A stretch of DNA of 64,000 nucleotides, from the NCBI GenBank assembly GCA_903813345.2, contig CAIIXF020000002.1, forward strand, positions 32,382,109 to 32,446,108, given 5' to 3'. Under the pieces are notes generated by a model. That model saw only the letters and a list, made by a program, of their open reading frames with translations. It was not told the DNA's origin and searched no databases. Positions 24,701 to 34,510 of this stretch are shown one piece after another. Positions within the stretch are counted from its first letter, which is position 1. Every line of letters begins with the position of its first letter. A program made the position numbers and the translations under genes. The DNA comes from Owenia fusiformis. Lineage: Eukaryota; Annelida; Polychaeta; Sabellida; Oweniidae.

Positions 24701-25864
24701 CATTTTAGCCATTACGTTGAGTAGTTCTTCTGTTGAATAAGAATTGTTGTCATGTTTGACATTATAGCCATGACGTCGAATAGTAGTTAATATGGTTTTA
24801 AGATGATAGCTGTGTTCCTAGCAACATTTACAATATTAGTGTAACAAACACATTAGAGAAGTGTTCGTCAGCTAATTGCATTCTATATTGAACGTGTTTG
24901 GCATTACGTTGAGCAGTTGTTCTGTTAAAGTTCAGTTGACATTCCGACATGAAAATTGTTATCATGTTTGGCATTATTACCAGTATGTCGAATAGTTGTT
25001 CTGTTGAAGTACAGTTGGAACTCCTACATAAAAAATGTTATCATGTTTGGCATAATTACCAGTACGTCGAATAGTTGTTCTGTTGAAGTACAGTTGGAAC
25101 TCCGACGTAAAGAATGTTATCATGTTTGGCATTATAGCCATTACGTCGAGCAGTTGTTCTGATGCAGTACAGTTCGAACTCTGACGTAAAAGACTTTAAG
25201 TCTACTTGTATCGTGGGTTGACGGATTCGTATAATGCGTCGAACGCAGGTACAATTTAGCAACCTCAAAAAGGGGTTAGTCGCTTGGAGCGACAATGCGA
25301 TATTTACATGTTTTTAATGCTATTTCTGTGTAATTTCAGGAAATACAACCCATACTAGGGTATGGACACACGCCTAAATGAACATTGGAACACAAGTTGT
25401 CCTTATAAGATAGATACAAGTGTGATATAAATAAGATGCTTTGGACTGATTCAAAGAAGACTACTTTGTTGGATTGAGATCTATATAAGATAGATACAAG
25501 AAATACAACCAATAGTAAGGTATGGACACAAGCCTATTTGAACACTGGGACACATTTTGTCCATATAAGATAGATACAAGCGTGATATAGATTAGATGCT
25601 TTGAGCTGAATAAAAGAAGACTACTTTGTTGGATTGAGATCCATATAAGACAGATACATGTACGTGTGATACAGATACGATGCCTTGGACTGATTCAAGG
25701 AAGACTACCTTTGTTGGAAGTCTCAAAGAAGAGACATTTCGAGCTTTGGTCACTAGTTTGCCCGTTTTTTAGAAGGTTCTGGCGTAGCTGCTGGCTCCAA
25801 TTTAATCCTATAATATATGTGATATTATGTTGTGTGGTTTGTGGTGAAGACTGTTTAATTAGGA
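21731..25864. mobile_element. Unclassified non-coding element, first of a head-to-tail pair
   Basis: It starts with a 197-bp block A (TAAAATTCAACACG...) and ends with a 78-bp block B (GCTGCTGGCTCC...TTAATTAGGA). AATAAT flanks it at 21725-21730 and 25865-25870. The interior is made of three families of tandem repeats: ~260-bp units with GAATCG.TACCAGGAGGGT..GATTCA (23130-24450), ~77-bp units with ATCATGTTTGGCATTAT (24680-25200), and ~170-bp units with ATATAAGATAGATACAAG (25330-25680). No protein is evident and the class is unknown. It looks recent, because blocks A and B match the second element almost perfectly. Confidence 0.65.
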
Positions 25865-25870
25865 AATAAT

Positions 25871-27703
25871 TAAAATTCAACACGTTTGAAATTAGAGTTG
25901 AATTATTTTATTTCCGGTTGATATAACATCGTAACGTTAGTGAAATCGAACGCGATTTCAACTGATTGGATAACATGATGTGATCATGAGTAGGTTATGT
26001 GAGTAGATGCACGATGGGATCGTGTTATTCTGCGAGCAGCAACCTAAGCGTTTATACACAGTTTTAGTTTATGTTGTAAGTTGTCATACAACGGATTCGA
26101 AAATTTAGTTTTATTGTTCGAGGAGGCATACCTTTTTCCCTTTCGAAGTCACAAAGATTTTGATCTGGGTTTTAACGGTGTCAGGTCGATAAACTAATGT
26201 TTTTCATATTGAAGTTAGTGAACACTTTCTTGTAAGTGCTTTTGACCAAATCAACGTTTTTGAATTAAGTAAATGTGTTCTGACGTTGAGGTAACCTGTT
26301 CCCATTTATCACTATCTTGGGAAGTATATCTTTCTGCAATTATTACAATGCATTGCATAATATAGGATGTTAATTAAAACAATTAGATATTAGGTTTCTT
26401 AGAAGCAATTATGTAATTTGCATATAAATCTGAATCTCAAGGCATGGTTTAATTTTTACTGACAGCGCATTGTATCTTAGCGAATAAACATGTATTTAAG
26501 TGCGTTTCCGTCATATTGTTTCGAGGAAGGCACAAAGTTTTGCTTTTTAAGATATTGATTATATTCGAAAATCCTTTATATTTTTAGATATGTAATATCT
26601 ATTCCCAGAAGGGCATCAAGTCTTGGTATTTTAAGATGATAGTTGTGTTCATCAACAACATTTTACAGTAGTTGTGTTATATTAATGTGACAAACGCATT
26701 AAGAGAAGTGCTTGTCAGCTAATTGCATTTTATATTAAACAGTTCTTATAGTATTTAGATTTTACAACGTTTCCAAGAGTTGTACTTTTGCTTTTGTTGC
26801 AATACGAGACCAGTTGGTATAAGGGTTTGCAAAGCATGGTGCTTTCCAGATTTTATATTTTTCATCACAATAGTTTAGAAGATCATAGGATTTTTGTATA
26901 CGTTCGTTCGTGTATTCTTGTGATAATCACCGAATTTTTGTCTATTGTGACAAACAATGTCGCATATTACGACAGTCTGTTAAAGAAGTAAGTTTCATTA
27001 ACTTTCTAAGTTACGTTTTTTGCCAAGAGGCAATGATATGGTTACAGTGCAAGTCTGTAGACAGTTATTTAGATTATTGTTAATATGTATTAATGACAGT
27101 TTGTGATTACTGTATTAGATAGTGAGGTATATTACTCACAGATTTTGCATAGTGCTAGAAGGCACTATATACGTGTATGGTCATTATACAAGTTTTTTAT
27201 AGTGCAAGTTGACAGATACAGTCACAATTTAGAATTTGGTTTATTCCGAAATTTGTGAATTTATTTGAGATCTTTGACGTGTTAACAAACGTGTAGCCAC
27301 AATGGCTTTAATGACAGTTGATCATTGGATATGGGTTGTTGGATTTAGATGTTTTAATTAGGTATAGGGTGCCTTATTGATGTCTTGAAGGCAGTTAACA
27401 TCGTAAATCAGCAGCGAGGTTGGGAGCCGAGGACGGATGTTGGGTATATTTGAACCTAAGGGGTTTCTGGCATTAATGCTATCGGCATCGTGGCCGTCAT
27501 GACATTGGCATCGTGGCCGTCATAGGTACCTGGATGCATCGCGAACTGGCTTCATTTTTTCATTTTTTCATTTTTTCACTCATTCTTTGTACCAGATGTA
27601 CTTAACGCTTTTCCAATAAACGCGGGCTGCTGGCTCCAATTTAATCCTATAATATATGTGATATTATGTTGTGTGGTTTGAGGTGAAGACTGTTTAATTA
27701 GGA
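25871..27703. mobile_element. Unclassified non-coding element, second of the pair
   Basis: Block A (25871-26067) appears identical to 21731-21927 over 197 bp, and block B (27626-27703) differs from 25787-25864 at about one base. Between them, part of the interior (GTCAGCTAATTGCATT near 26720) is related to the first element, but the three tandem-repeat families are absent. AATAAT follows at 27704-27709. Unit 2 shows the empty site near 57086-57091, so the pair entered unit 1 after the duplication or was precisely lost from unit 2. Confidence 0.65.
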
Positions 27704-27779
27704 AATAATAAACATGAGTATTACTGAGTTGCGTATCTGGCGTATCATCCCTAAGTAATTCATTTCATCACCACATCTG

Positions 27780-28100
27780 GTGTGTATGATACTTTTTACA
27801 TTGTTTTACTTTCAATTAATTACATTTACGATACAATTATATATAATCATAGGCCAGTAAATGGTCTGATTATGTATACATTTTTAGATACAATATATAA
27901 TTATGGGCCAGTATCTGGTCTCTTTACGTACATTTTTGTGTACATTTTGCACAAAGGCTTTCGAACCCCTCACTCCCTTCGTCAAGTATCTGGTCTGTTT
28001 ATGTACATTTTTAGATACAATTTATACACAAATGTTATATATAATTCATTATTATAGGCCAGTATCTGGTCTGTTTATGTACCTGTACATTTTGTGGATG
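27780..28100. repeat. Minisatellite, GGCCAGTATCTGGTCTGTTTATGTAC unit
   Basis: About four repeats of 50-70 bp built on CCAGTATCTGGTCT (itself a short palindrome) plus CATTTTTAGATACAAT. In unit 2 only the last repeat remains (58300-58350). The rest is replaced by the composite insertion at 57114-58291. Confidence 0.7.
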
Positions 28101-28365
28101 GAAACAGCAATTTGCTTATTTCATCAAAATCAAAAATCTCCCCTGCAACAACATTGGTCCTAGAATCATAATTTTGTGCCAGTTTGAAGATATATAAACA
28201 TTTTTCAAACATTTGACCTCAACACATTAGGACCTTCACAGTTCAATATCATAAGAGAAAGTGTCTGATTCTTCATAACATATTTTACATAATGCAACTG
28301 AAACCTGTCCGTTTGACCACCTATTGCTAATAATCATTATGCTGCCATCTCTTCATCAGAAGTTA

Positions 28366-29445
28366 GAAGGGTCGTTTGAAAAGTCTTGCACGACAGTTTC
28401 TCAAGAGAAGATATTTTATTATTTTTACGTGAAATTTCATACGGATATAGCATTATCCTTCTTACAAGCTTATGAAATTTCAGGACCATAAGCAATACAT
28501 TTCCTGAGATACATTGACTTAAAAATTTGAACCAATGGCCCCATTATGGTACATATGACGTTATAAGATTGAATTGATTTTGTTAATGCCTTTAATTTAT
28601 AGACTGAAATGATTCCGTCAATCTTTGTTCTTTCAGCTGTTAATCAGGTTATATTATAACTAATTTATATTTAATCTAAATATACTGTACTTAACATATA
28701 GTCTTCCTTTTCAGTAATGCATTATACTTGTAGCATTATGTCCAGTCCATAAGCAAATGTCTGAACCATCCTACCTATAGGATATCAAGCCCTCTCATAA
28801 GTAGAGCTACCCTCAATACATTTCCCTTCTCTTATTCCATCTTGGAATATTTAGCAGACCTTATTGGAGTCATCATATGCACTATGTCCAAATCATGAAT
28901 GAATATAACTTGTGTAATACTGTTTCCCCATTCTTTATCATGTACTCTATCAATGTTTTCTGCTCCAACTTTATTATTCCGGGCCATATTCTCCAATATT
29001 TCCTGAATTCATGAGAAATTTGATAACGTCACAAAATCAGGTGATTTGTTCAAGATGTTTGAAGAGTATGTTTACGGTCATTCTTTGACATAACCAAAGA
29101 AAGCAAGCTGGGAAATATTGAGATAAGATTCACATTTTCCATTGAGAACAATACTAGAAATTGTTTACATTTAAATTGACAGTTTATGAAAGTTAATTTA
29201 GCGTGCTTAGTAAAATTGATCTTTATGTGTTACTATTTATCTTTTACAAAATGATATGGACCATAGCGTCATCACCGTGGTTACTATAGCAACCGTAAAC
29301 TGTTAAGCAGTAGGCGTATATACATGAAACTTTGACAGAGTAAGGGAATAAGATATGGGCACTGATACATACCAACTATGATTAAGATTGGTCCATTATT
29401 CTCACAATTAGACATATTTGTGCAAAACTTTTTGAACAACCCTTG
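28366..29445. mobile_element. Tc1/mariner-type relic, TA target site (unit 1)
   Basis: The left end GAAGGGTCGTTTGAAAAGTC and right end (reverse complement) CAAGGGTTGTTCAAAAAGTT form an inverted repeat continuing through TTGCAC. TA flanks both ends (28364-28365 and 29446-29447). The length is 1080 bp. I see no transposase reading frame. Unit 2 lacks it, together with about 50 bp to its right. Confidence 0.7.
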
Positions 29446-30193
29446 TATTAAACCATCGGCCTGCAACATTTCAAGACTCTAAGATCCAATTAAGCAACAT
29501 TCCACACTGTTATAGGCTGAATGTCATGAATTGCATTTCTAAGCAATGGCAATTTCCTTGACAATACATTCAATATGTCAATATTTCAGCCTAGGTCACT
29601 ATGTATAACCAAAAACGCTTCGACATTCGGATCGGAGCGTTTCACTGCCGTATCCAAACAAGGAAAAATTAGGTCATCAAATTATACTTTGGTCAACTTT
29701 CAAAGATATAAAATACCAAACATTATCATAATTGTAATTAAATGTCCCCGGAAATCAAGTCTAAAAATGATGACATTCTCATATTCAAGAAACGCTGCGG
29801 TCGGGTGTACACGTTAAGACGGAAACGCTGCGGCAGTCTAGATATGTGTTGGAAATATATACACTTGATTTCTCTTTTCATTTGCAGTAAAGTGGTAAGA
29901 ACGTTCATAAAAATGAGTTCAAAATCAACGGAGCGTTTCGAAGAAAACAAGCGATTTCTTGAGAACAAGGGATGGGTTTGGACTAGAATTTCATCAAATG
30001 AGATAATACGAGTTTGTGATCTACTAGTTTAATAAAAAGCTTGACGTTTTCATATCAATACTAACCTAGTTCAATTCGTGATTTAAGGAGAATCCGTCTA
30101 CTTCAGATTCGTTCGATCTACACTACAGGGCTTTGATCAAGCTAAAACTGGTTTACCACAAGAAGATGAGCAAATAAGACCTCTGCTCAGGAT
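29446..30193. other. Upstream region of the SMB gene, conserved (unit 1)
   Basis: This region is nearly identical to 58610-59345 apart from small changes. It holds the repeated AACGCT motif described separately. Frames on both strands at 29575-30032 are interrupted or altered in unit 2 and are not supported as genes. Confidence 0.5.
29614..29940. promoter_or_regulatory. Cluster of AACGCTSCG motifs upstream of the SMB gene (unit 1)
   Basis: Five copies occur: AACGCTTCGA at 29614 facing ATCGGAGCGTT at 29631 (an inverted pair), AACGCTGCGG at 29791 and again at 29824, and GGAGCGTTTC at 29930. They lie about 550-880 bp before the assigned start codon. The repetition in both orientations suggests binding sites, but the factor is unknown. 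Confidence 0.4.
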
Positions 30194-30322
30194 ATTGAAA
30201 TTATATATTCTCTTACACATTTTTATTGCTTGCACCTGTTATTGTAGAGAAGGCCTTTGATCATTTCCATTAAATCAGTTTTTTCTCAATTATGTACAAT
30301 ATCATACCTTTCACAATTACAA
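30193..30322 (+). promoter_or_regulatory. Promoter-proximal segment unrelated to unit 2's (unit 1)
   Basis: Between the shared GCTCAGGATATTG and shared TTTTAAACTAGACGAA, this ~130-bp stretch has no similarity to the equivalent 59345-59487 of unit 2. It has no TATAAA at the equivalent position. Its position just before the transcribed region makes it likely core or proximal promoter. Confidence 0.5.
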
Positions 30323-30493
30323 GTAGTTTTAAACTAGACGAAACTCTCTTTAAAGGAGATGGACCATGTTTTGAGAGAGGGGTCAGCATCAAACGAAATA
30401 TCATGTATTGATACGGTCCCTCACAGTGCAATATATTGTTCATCGAGTCTCAATATTAATCCTATAGGAGAGCGACAAAGTAATGACAACACG

Positions 30494-32338
30494 ATGTTCC
30501 GCTTTGTCGTGAACGCAAGTCTGATATTGGGGCTTATGAACTTTTTATTTGTATGCCCACAATATCAAAAGTACAGTTACCAGATCAAGAGTAAAACTCA
30601 GAGCAAAACAACTTCTAAGAATGGTGAAGAGCTCAACATTTTAGAAAATAATTCAGGAGAACGCAAAACGCTGTTTTCACGCGATACGAAATCTGATGTT
30701 TATTCCCCTGCTTTGAGAGAGAAGAGGGAAATACAAAACGAAACATGCAACTCGGTCGAAATAGATTTTAACTGTAATGATACAAAAAGATCTTGCCGGG
30801 AGCGTTGTGGTGACAAAGTAACAATGGAAAATGCGACGAGCTTTGTCTGTCACTGTGATGAGTTATGTACACATTACGGTGACTGTTGTAAAGATTACGC
30901 ACAACAATGCCAAGGTTGTAGGGTTACTGAACATGGTGTCGACAGGAACCAGACCTTCATTGATATCGGTGATGAAAGTTGCGCCCCTCTTTCTGTTGAT
31001 GACACACAACGCTCAGACTACAAATGCACGCGTGTTCAAGGAGTCGTGAGTGTGTACCTAAAAGCCAGTTGTCACGCGGACTTTAAGGGTTTTGCATTGG
31101 AGAAAAAGTGCTTCGGTGAAGGTGACACCTATTCAAATATTCCTTGCTACGATGTCATTAAAGGTACACATTACAAGAACAAGTATTGCGCCGAGTGTGA
31201 CTACGGTGAAGCAACGATGTTTTGGAGATTGAAAATCGGATGCGGAAATGATTACCACTTCAACAGATTAAAAGTTGGAAACGTGAATATTCCTCAAATA
31301 ATGGGATTGTTACAGGGTTTAAGAAAAATTGGTCGTGGATGTCAATCCGAATACTTGGAACCCTTCAACGAGGACACAAACGGGATTGCCCTATGGTCTT
31401 CACGTCCTTGCATTTACACTAACTCCGTGTGCAAGTTTTGTGAGGACACGCGTCTAGAAGCACTCTGTCAAACCATCGGTTTAGATCCAATCGAGTTTCA
31501 TCGAAATTATTACTGTTGGAAATGTAATCTGAATCGGGAAGTGGGAACGCAACTATACTCTAAACTCTGTCGACTTGACCTATTTGCCGCCGGCGGAAAG
31601 TCACAGGACGATTTCCAAATGTTTTCGTTTCAAATTTTAATGGACGTTATGGGAGACACCATCAATGTAAAAACTCTTGCGAACGAACATTACACAAGAG
31701 TAGCTGAAGTGGATCTTGCGTGTTCTGATGATCTCATTCAATGCCGATTGAAACGATGCCTTGGCAACTTGAAACTCGTTGGAGATAGATGTGTCATACG
31801 TGACATTCTTGTGAAAGTAGCAATCACATGTAAGATATTACTTTATTCAAACTTGTCAACATTCATTTCATCTTATATCACTTCACAAATTGTATTGGAA
31901 GTTTTTCCACCGCTTCGCATAATTTTCGATACTGTCGACTTCAAGAGAGGTAGCAAGTGGGTGACCAAAACGTACAAATTCGACGTTTTATTTCAAGACA
32001 AAGCTAATGTTTCGGAAACATTCAACAAAACAATGGTAGATAAGTTTGATCAGTTGAAAGGGAAATTGGACGGTTTTCTTCTTTCTCACAATCTGTCTAA
32101 TCACGCGGTTCTTATTGGCATTGAGTACAATGTCCCCACAGTGCAAGAAAGGACAAATTCTATGGTGGCCCAAAATAGTTCAACAGCGACAGTTAGCGCA
32201 GTGTCAACAAGTATAAGGAAGTCAGCACACTGCTCGGCCGGCACAACACCACACACATTTATATTCCCGATGTTGATTTGGATTTTCATCTTCAAAATCA
32301 ATGTTCCTCGGCATATAGACGAACGTGACCAGAGATAG
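30494..32338 (+). CDS. SMB-domain cysteine-rich secreted/surface protein, paralog 1
   Basis: One exon, 614 residues from the chosen ATG. An upstream in-frame ATG at 30359 exists, but unit 2 has GTG there and a shifted frame. MFRFVVNASLILGLMNF, a signal peptide or anchor, starts both paralogs. Residues 75-78 (REKR) form a furin site. Residues 101-139 carry the eight cysteines of an SMB domain (C101, 105, 119, 121, 125, 131, 132, 139), including CHCDELCTHYGDCC. A long cysteine-rich region follows with NKYCAECDYGE and CIYTNSVCKFC, resembling extracellular regions of SMB-bearing invertebrate receptors, but there is no seven-helix domain. The hydrophobic stretch at 589-600 (FIFPMLIWIFIF) could be a membrane anchor or GPI signal. 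Several N-glycosylation sequons are present. Ligand and function are unknown. Confidence 0.85.
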   Translation: MFRFVVNASLILGLMNFLFVCPQYQKYSYQIKSKTQSKTTSKNGEELNILENNSGERKTLFSRDTKSDVYSPALREKREIQNETCNSVEIDFNCNDTKRSCRERCGDKVTMENATSFVCHCDELCTHYGDCCKDYAQQCQGCRVTEHGVDRNQTFIDIGDESCAPLSVDDTQRSDYKCTRVQGVVSVYLKASCHADFKGFALEKKCFGEGDTYSNIPCYDVIKGTHYKNKYCAECDYGEATMFWRLKIGCGNDYHFNRLKVGNVNIPQIMGLLQGLRKIGRGCQSEYLEPFNEDTNGIALWSSRPCIYTNSVCKFCEDTRLEALCQTIGLDPIEFHRNYYCWKCNLNREVGTQLYSKLCRLDLFAAGGKSQDDFQMFSFQILMDVMGDTINVKTLANEHYTRVAEVDLACSDDLIQCRLKRCLGNLKLVGDRCVIRDILVKVAITCKILLYSNLSTFISSYITSQIVLEVFPPLRIIFDTVDFKRGSKWVTKTYKFDVLFQDKANVSETFNKTMVDKFDQLKGKLDGFLLSHNLSNHAVLIGIEYNVPTVQERTNSMVAQNSSTATVSAVSTSIRKSAHCSAGTTPHTFIFPMLIWIFIFKINVPRHIDERDQR

Positions 32339-32602
32339 TTAAAGATAGAAAAAGAAAGTAAGCTATTCGAATACTAAATGTTTTAAGTTTTATGTCTCCA
32401 AATTGTTCACTCTTGAATTCGAAACTCTTCTGAATATTATATCTTCGCATTTGTTATATTCATTTTTACAAATTCATCAACATAACAAATATTTTTTTGT
32501 TTTGCCTGGCTTTTTTCTTTTCGGTTGTTACACATGAAAAATATCTCTAATATTAAAAAGGATATAAGAAGCAAGTATAAAAACATGTTTTCAGATTTCC
32601 TA

Positions 32603-32608
32603 AATAAA
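32603..32608 (+). terminator. Candidate poly(A) signal of SMB paralog 1
   Basis: AATAAA lies 265 nt after the stop codon in sequence that is conserved between the units, and the same signal is at 61765-61770 in unit 2. This is the best candidate in the 3' flank. The stretch on to 33117 holds nothing else recognisable. Confidence 0.45.
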
Positions 32609-33526
32609 TCACATCGGTCAACGAGAAACGCGAATTGTTCTCCTTTACTTTCAATGAATTTTGATCATTTCCAAAGCCACATCATATTTTTTATCATCAA
32701 TCTTTACCATTGATCTTTTTTCACATATTTCTTAAATGTTGGAGAGACCCTTGAGTCTGACCAAGCTAGTTCTCGATCACTACGTTCTTGAAACGGGGTA
32801 AAACTGTGAAAATGGCGCACTTTGAACATTCTGATACTTAAAGCATCTCTCCGTATCACAAGACACATCTCAATGCTGAGAAAAATGAGATGTCATAGTT
32901 TATCATTGTTGTACTTTGATACTTCGGACGAATGACAACGTATTGGAAACTTGACAAATTTATATACAAAGTAAAAAAGATGGCACTGATGATATAATTG
33001 AGAAATGTGGTGTTATCATCATATCACTAAGAGTTCCCGTTTAAAGAATCATCTAGCATATCTTGTTGTGTATATTATTCAAAAATTGATTGTGGCGATT
33101 TGAAATATATTCAGATATTATATCCTTTATTCCAGAATGATTTGTGCCATTTGATCTAAACATCTAAAGATACAGTTCTCAAATTACACACAAATAGTCC
33201 ACCAACTCGGACATAGTCATTCATATCTAGAATAAATAACTTAATGATATACAATTGAAATATAGACGTTCTGTAATTAATTAACATTCGACTTATATAA
33301 CTGAATATATTTCTTTTATTGACAAAAGTGTCAAAGCATGACACATTAGTCTACATTATGTACAAACAACGAAACTAATCTAACTAAAAACTAACGTACT
33401 ATAAATTATGAGAATACATGGATAAAATTAACTCTAAAATAAAACTACATATAGGAAGGACTTCAATTGTCAATTGTAAGTCATTGGTTAAAGTCTAGGT
33501 GCACATGGGATTGGCAGTATAGCACT

Positions 33527-33870
33527 CTAATTGTTGGTTTGCATGAGAATTTTAAAGGAATGGTGTCGTATATGCCTTTGGATTGTGATATTTTGCTTGT
33601 TCATGATCATATTAAAACTTGGCTCATTTAAAATAAAATGTTGACCAATTGTTTCTTTCATCTTCTGAATACAAGTTTCCCCTTGTGCATCATACTTTGT
33701 ACAATTAATAAAAAATGTTTTTCATCCTCAATACTATCACACACAATACATAGTCTTTCTGAAGCTGAATTTGGTTTAGGCTTAGCATAACAGACGCCCG
33801 GTTTCATTTGAAGTGATTCACACCATGAAACAATTAATTGACTATACATCATGTATATGTAGCATAGTAA
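33527..33870 (-). mobile_element. Degenerate LINE ORF2 tail (unit 2)
   Basis: The same zinc-knuckle-like tail as in unit 1 (RLCIVC...EDEKHF), present once. The frame is interrupted after EDEKHF by a change in an A-run, as in the left copy of unit 1. Confidence 0.6.
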
Positions 33871-34225
33871 TTACTATTAATGTAATTACATTTGAATTTA
33901 CTGAAGTAAATATTCTGAAATATTTGTGTATGCATACATTAACTTACTAAAACTAGTTGGCAAGTAATGTATTTTTAGAGTGAATTAAAATTTTTACGAT
34001 TCCGGTCATGCCAAACTTCTTTTTGTTTCCTAAGAAATGTAGTCAAGATTTTGTTTTTAATACAACATACTCAATGTACATGTATCAATACTTTTTCGGG
34101 TATTTCTATATAATCAAAACTTCTCAAATATAAAATGATGTATAAGCCTAGCTGTTAAGATGATGTATGGTTGTACTTGTTTTGTATTCCAGAATCGGCA
34201 TCGAGATAAGGAAGCAGAGAGACGA

Positions 34226-34377
34226 CATTCAAAGTAGAGCGAAACATTTCAAGTAGAGAACAGTATTTCAAGTAGAGAACGGTGTTTAAGTAGAGAACGG
34301 TGTTTCAATTAGAGAACGGTGTTTCAAGTAGAGAACATTATTTCAAGTCGAGAACGGTATTTAAAGTGTAGAGAACG
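34226..34377. repeat. 20-bp minisatellite (unit 2)
   Basis: Seven or so copies of the AAGTAGAGAACGG unit, matching 2363-2513 almost base for base. It is followed by the same GGGCC-rich element fragment. Confidence 0.85.
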
Positions 34378-34510
34378 GTGGGGAGGGGGGCATGGGGCCG
34401 TCCCCTTTAGTTTAATTTTGGGCCCCAAAATTTTGTAGGGCTTCAAAGATTTGGGCCTTTTTGGGCATAATTTGGCCTTTTAAAGCCCTTTTTAGGCGAA
34501 TTTAACAAAA

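Larger units (their letters stand above)
1..33117. repeat. Tandem segmental duplication, unit 1
   Basis: The first bases of the window recur at 33118 and again at 62278, each time followed by the same order of landmarks: LINE tail, 20-bp minisatellite, methyltransferase exons, foldback element, G/T-rich repeat, SMB gene. Shared stretches differ by only a few percent. Unit 1 may begin before base 1. It is longer than unit 2 mainly because it carries a LINE, a foldback element and a 6-kb element pair that unit 2 lacks. In turn it has far fewer exon-minisatellite repeats. Confidence 0.93.

Noticed and set aside
29738-30032. Overlapping 76- and 96-residue frames upstream of the SMB gene
   Set aside because: The plus frame is cut short in unit 2 and neither has a recognisable domain. 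The region is better explained as upstream regulatory sequence.
30359-30493. N-terminal extension of SMB paralog 1 from the ATG at 30359
   Set aside because: Unit 2 has GTG at that position and a one-base frame difference just after it. Only the ATG at 30494/59650, followed by a signal-like sequence, is shared.
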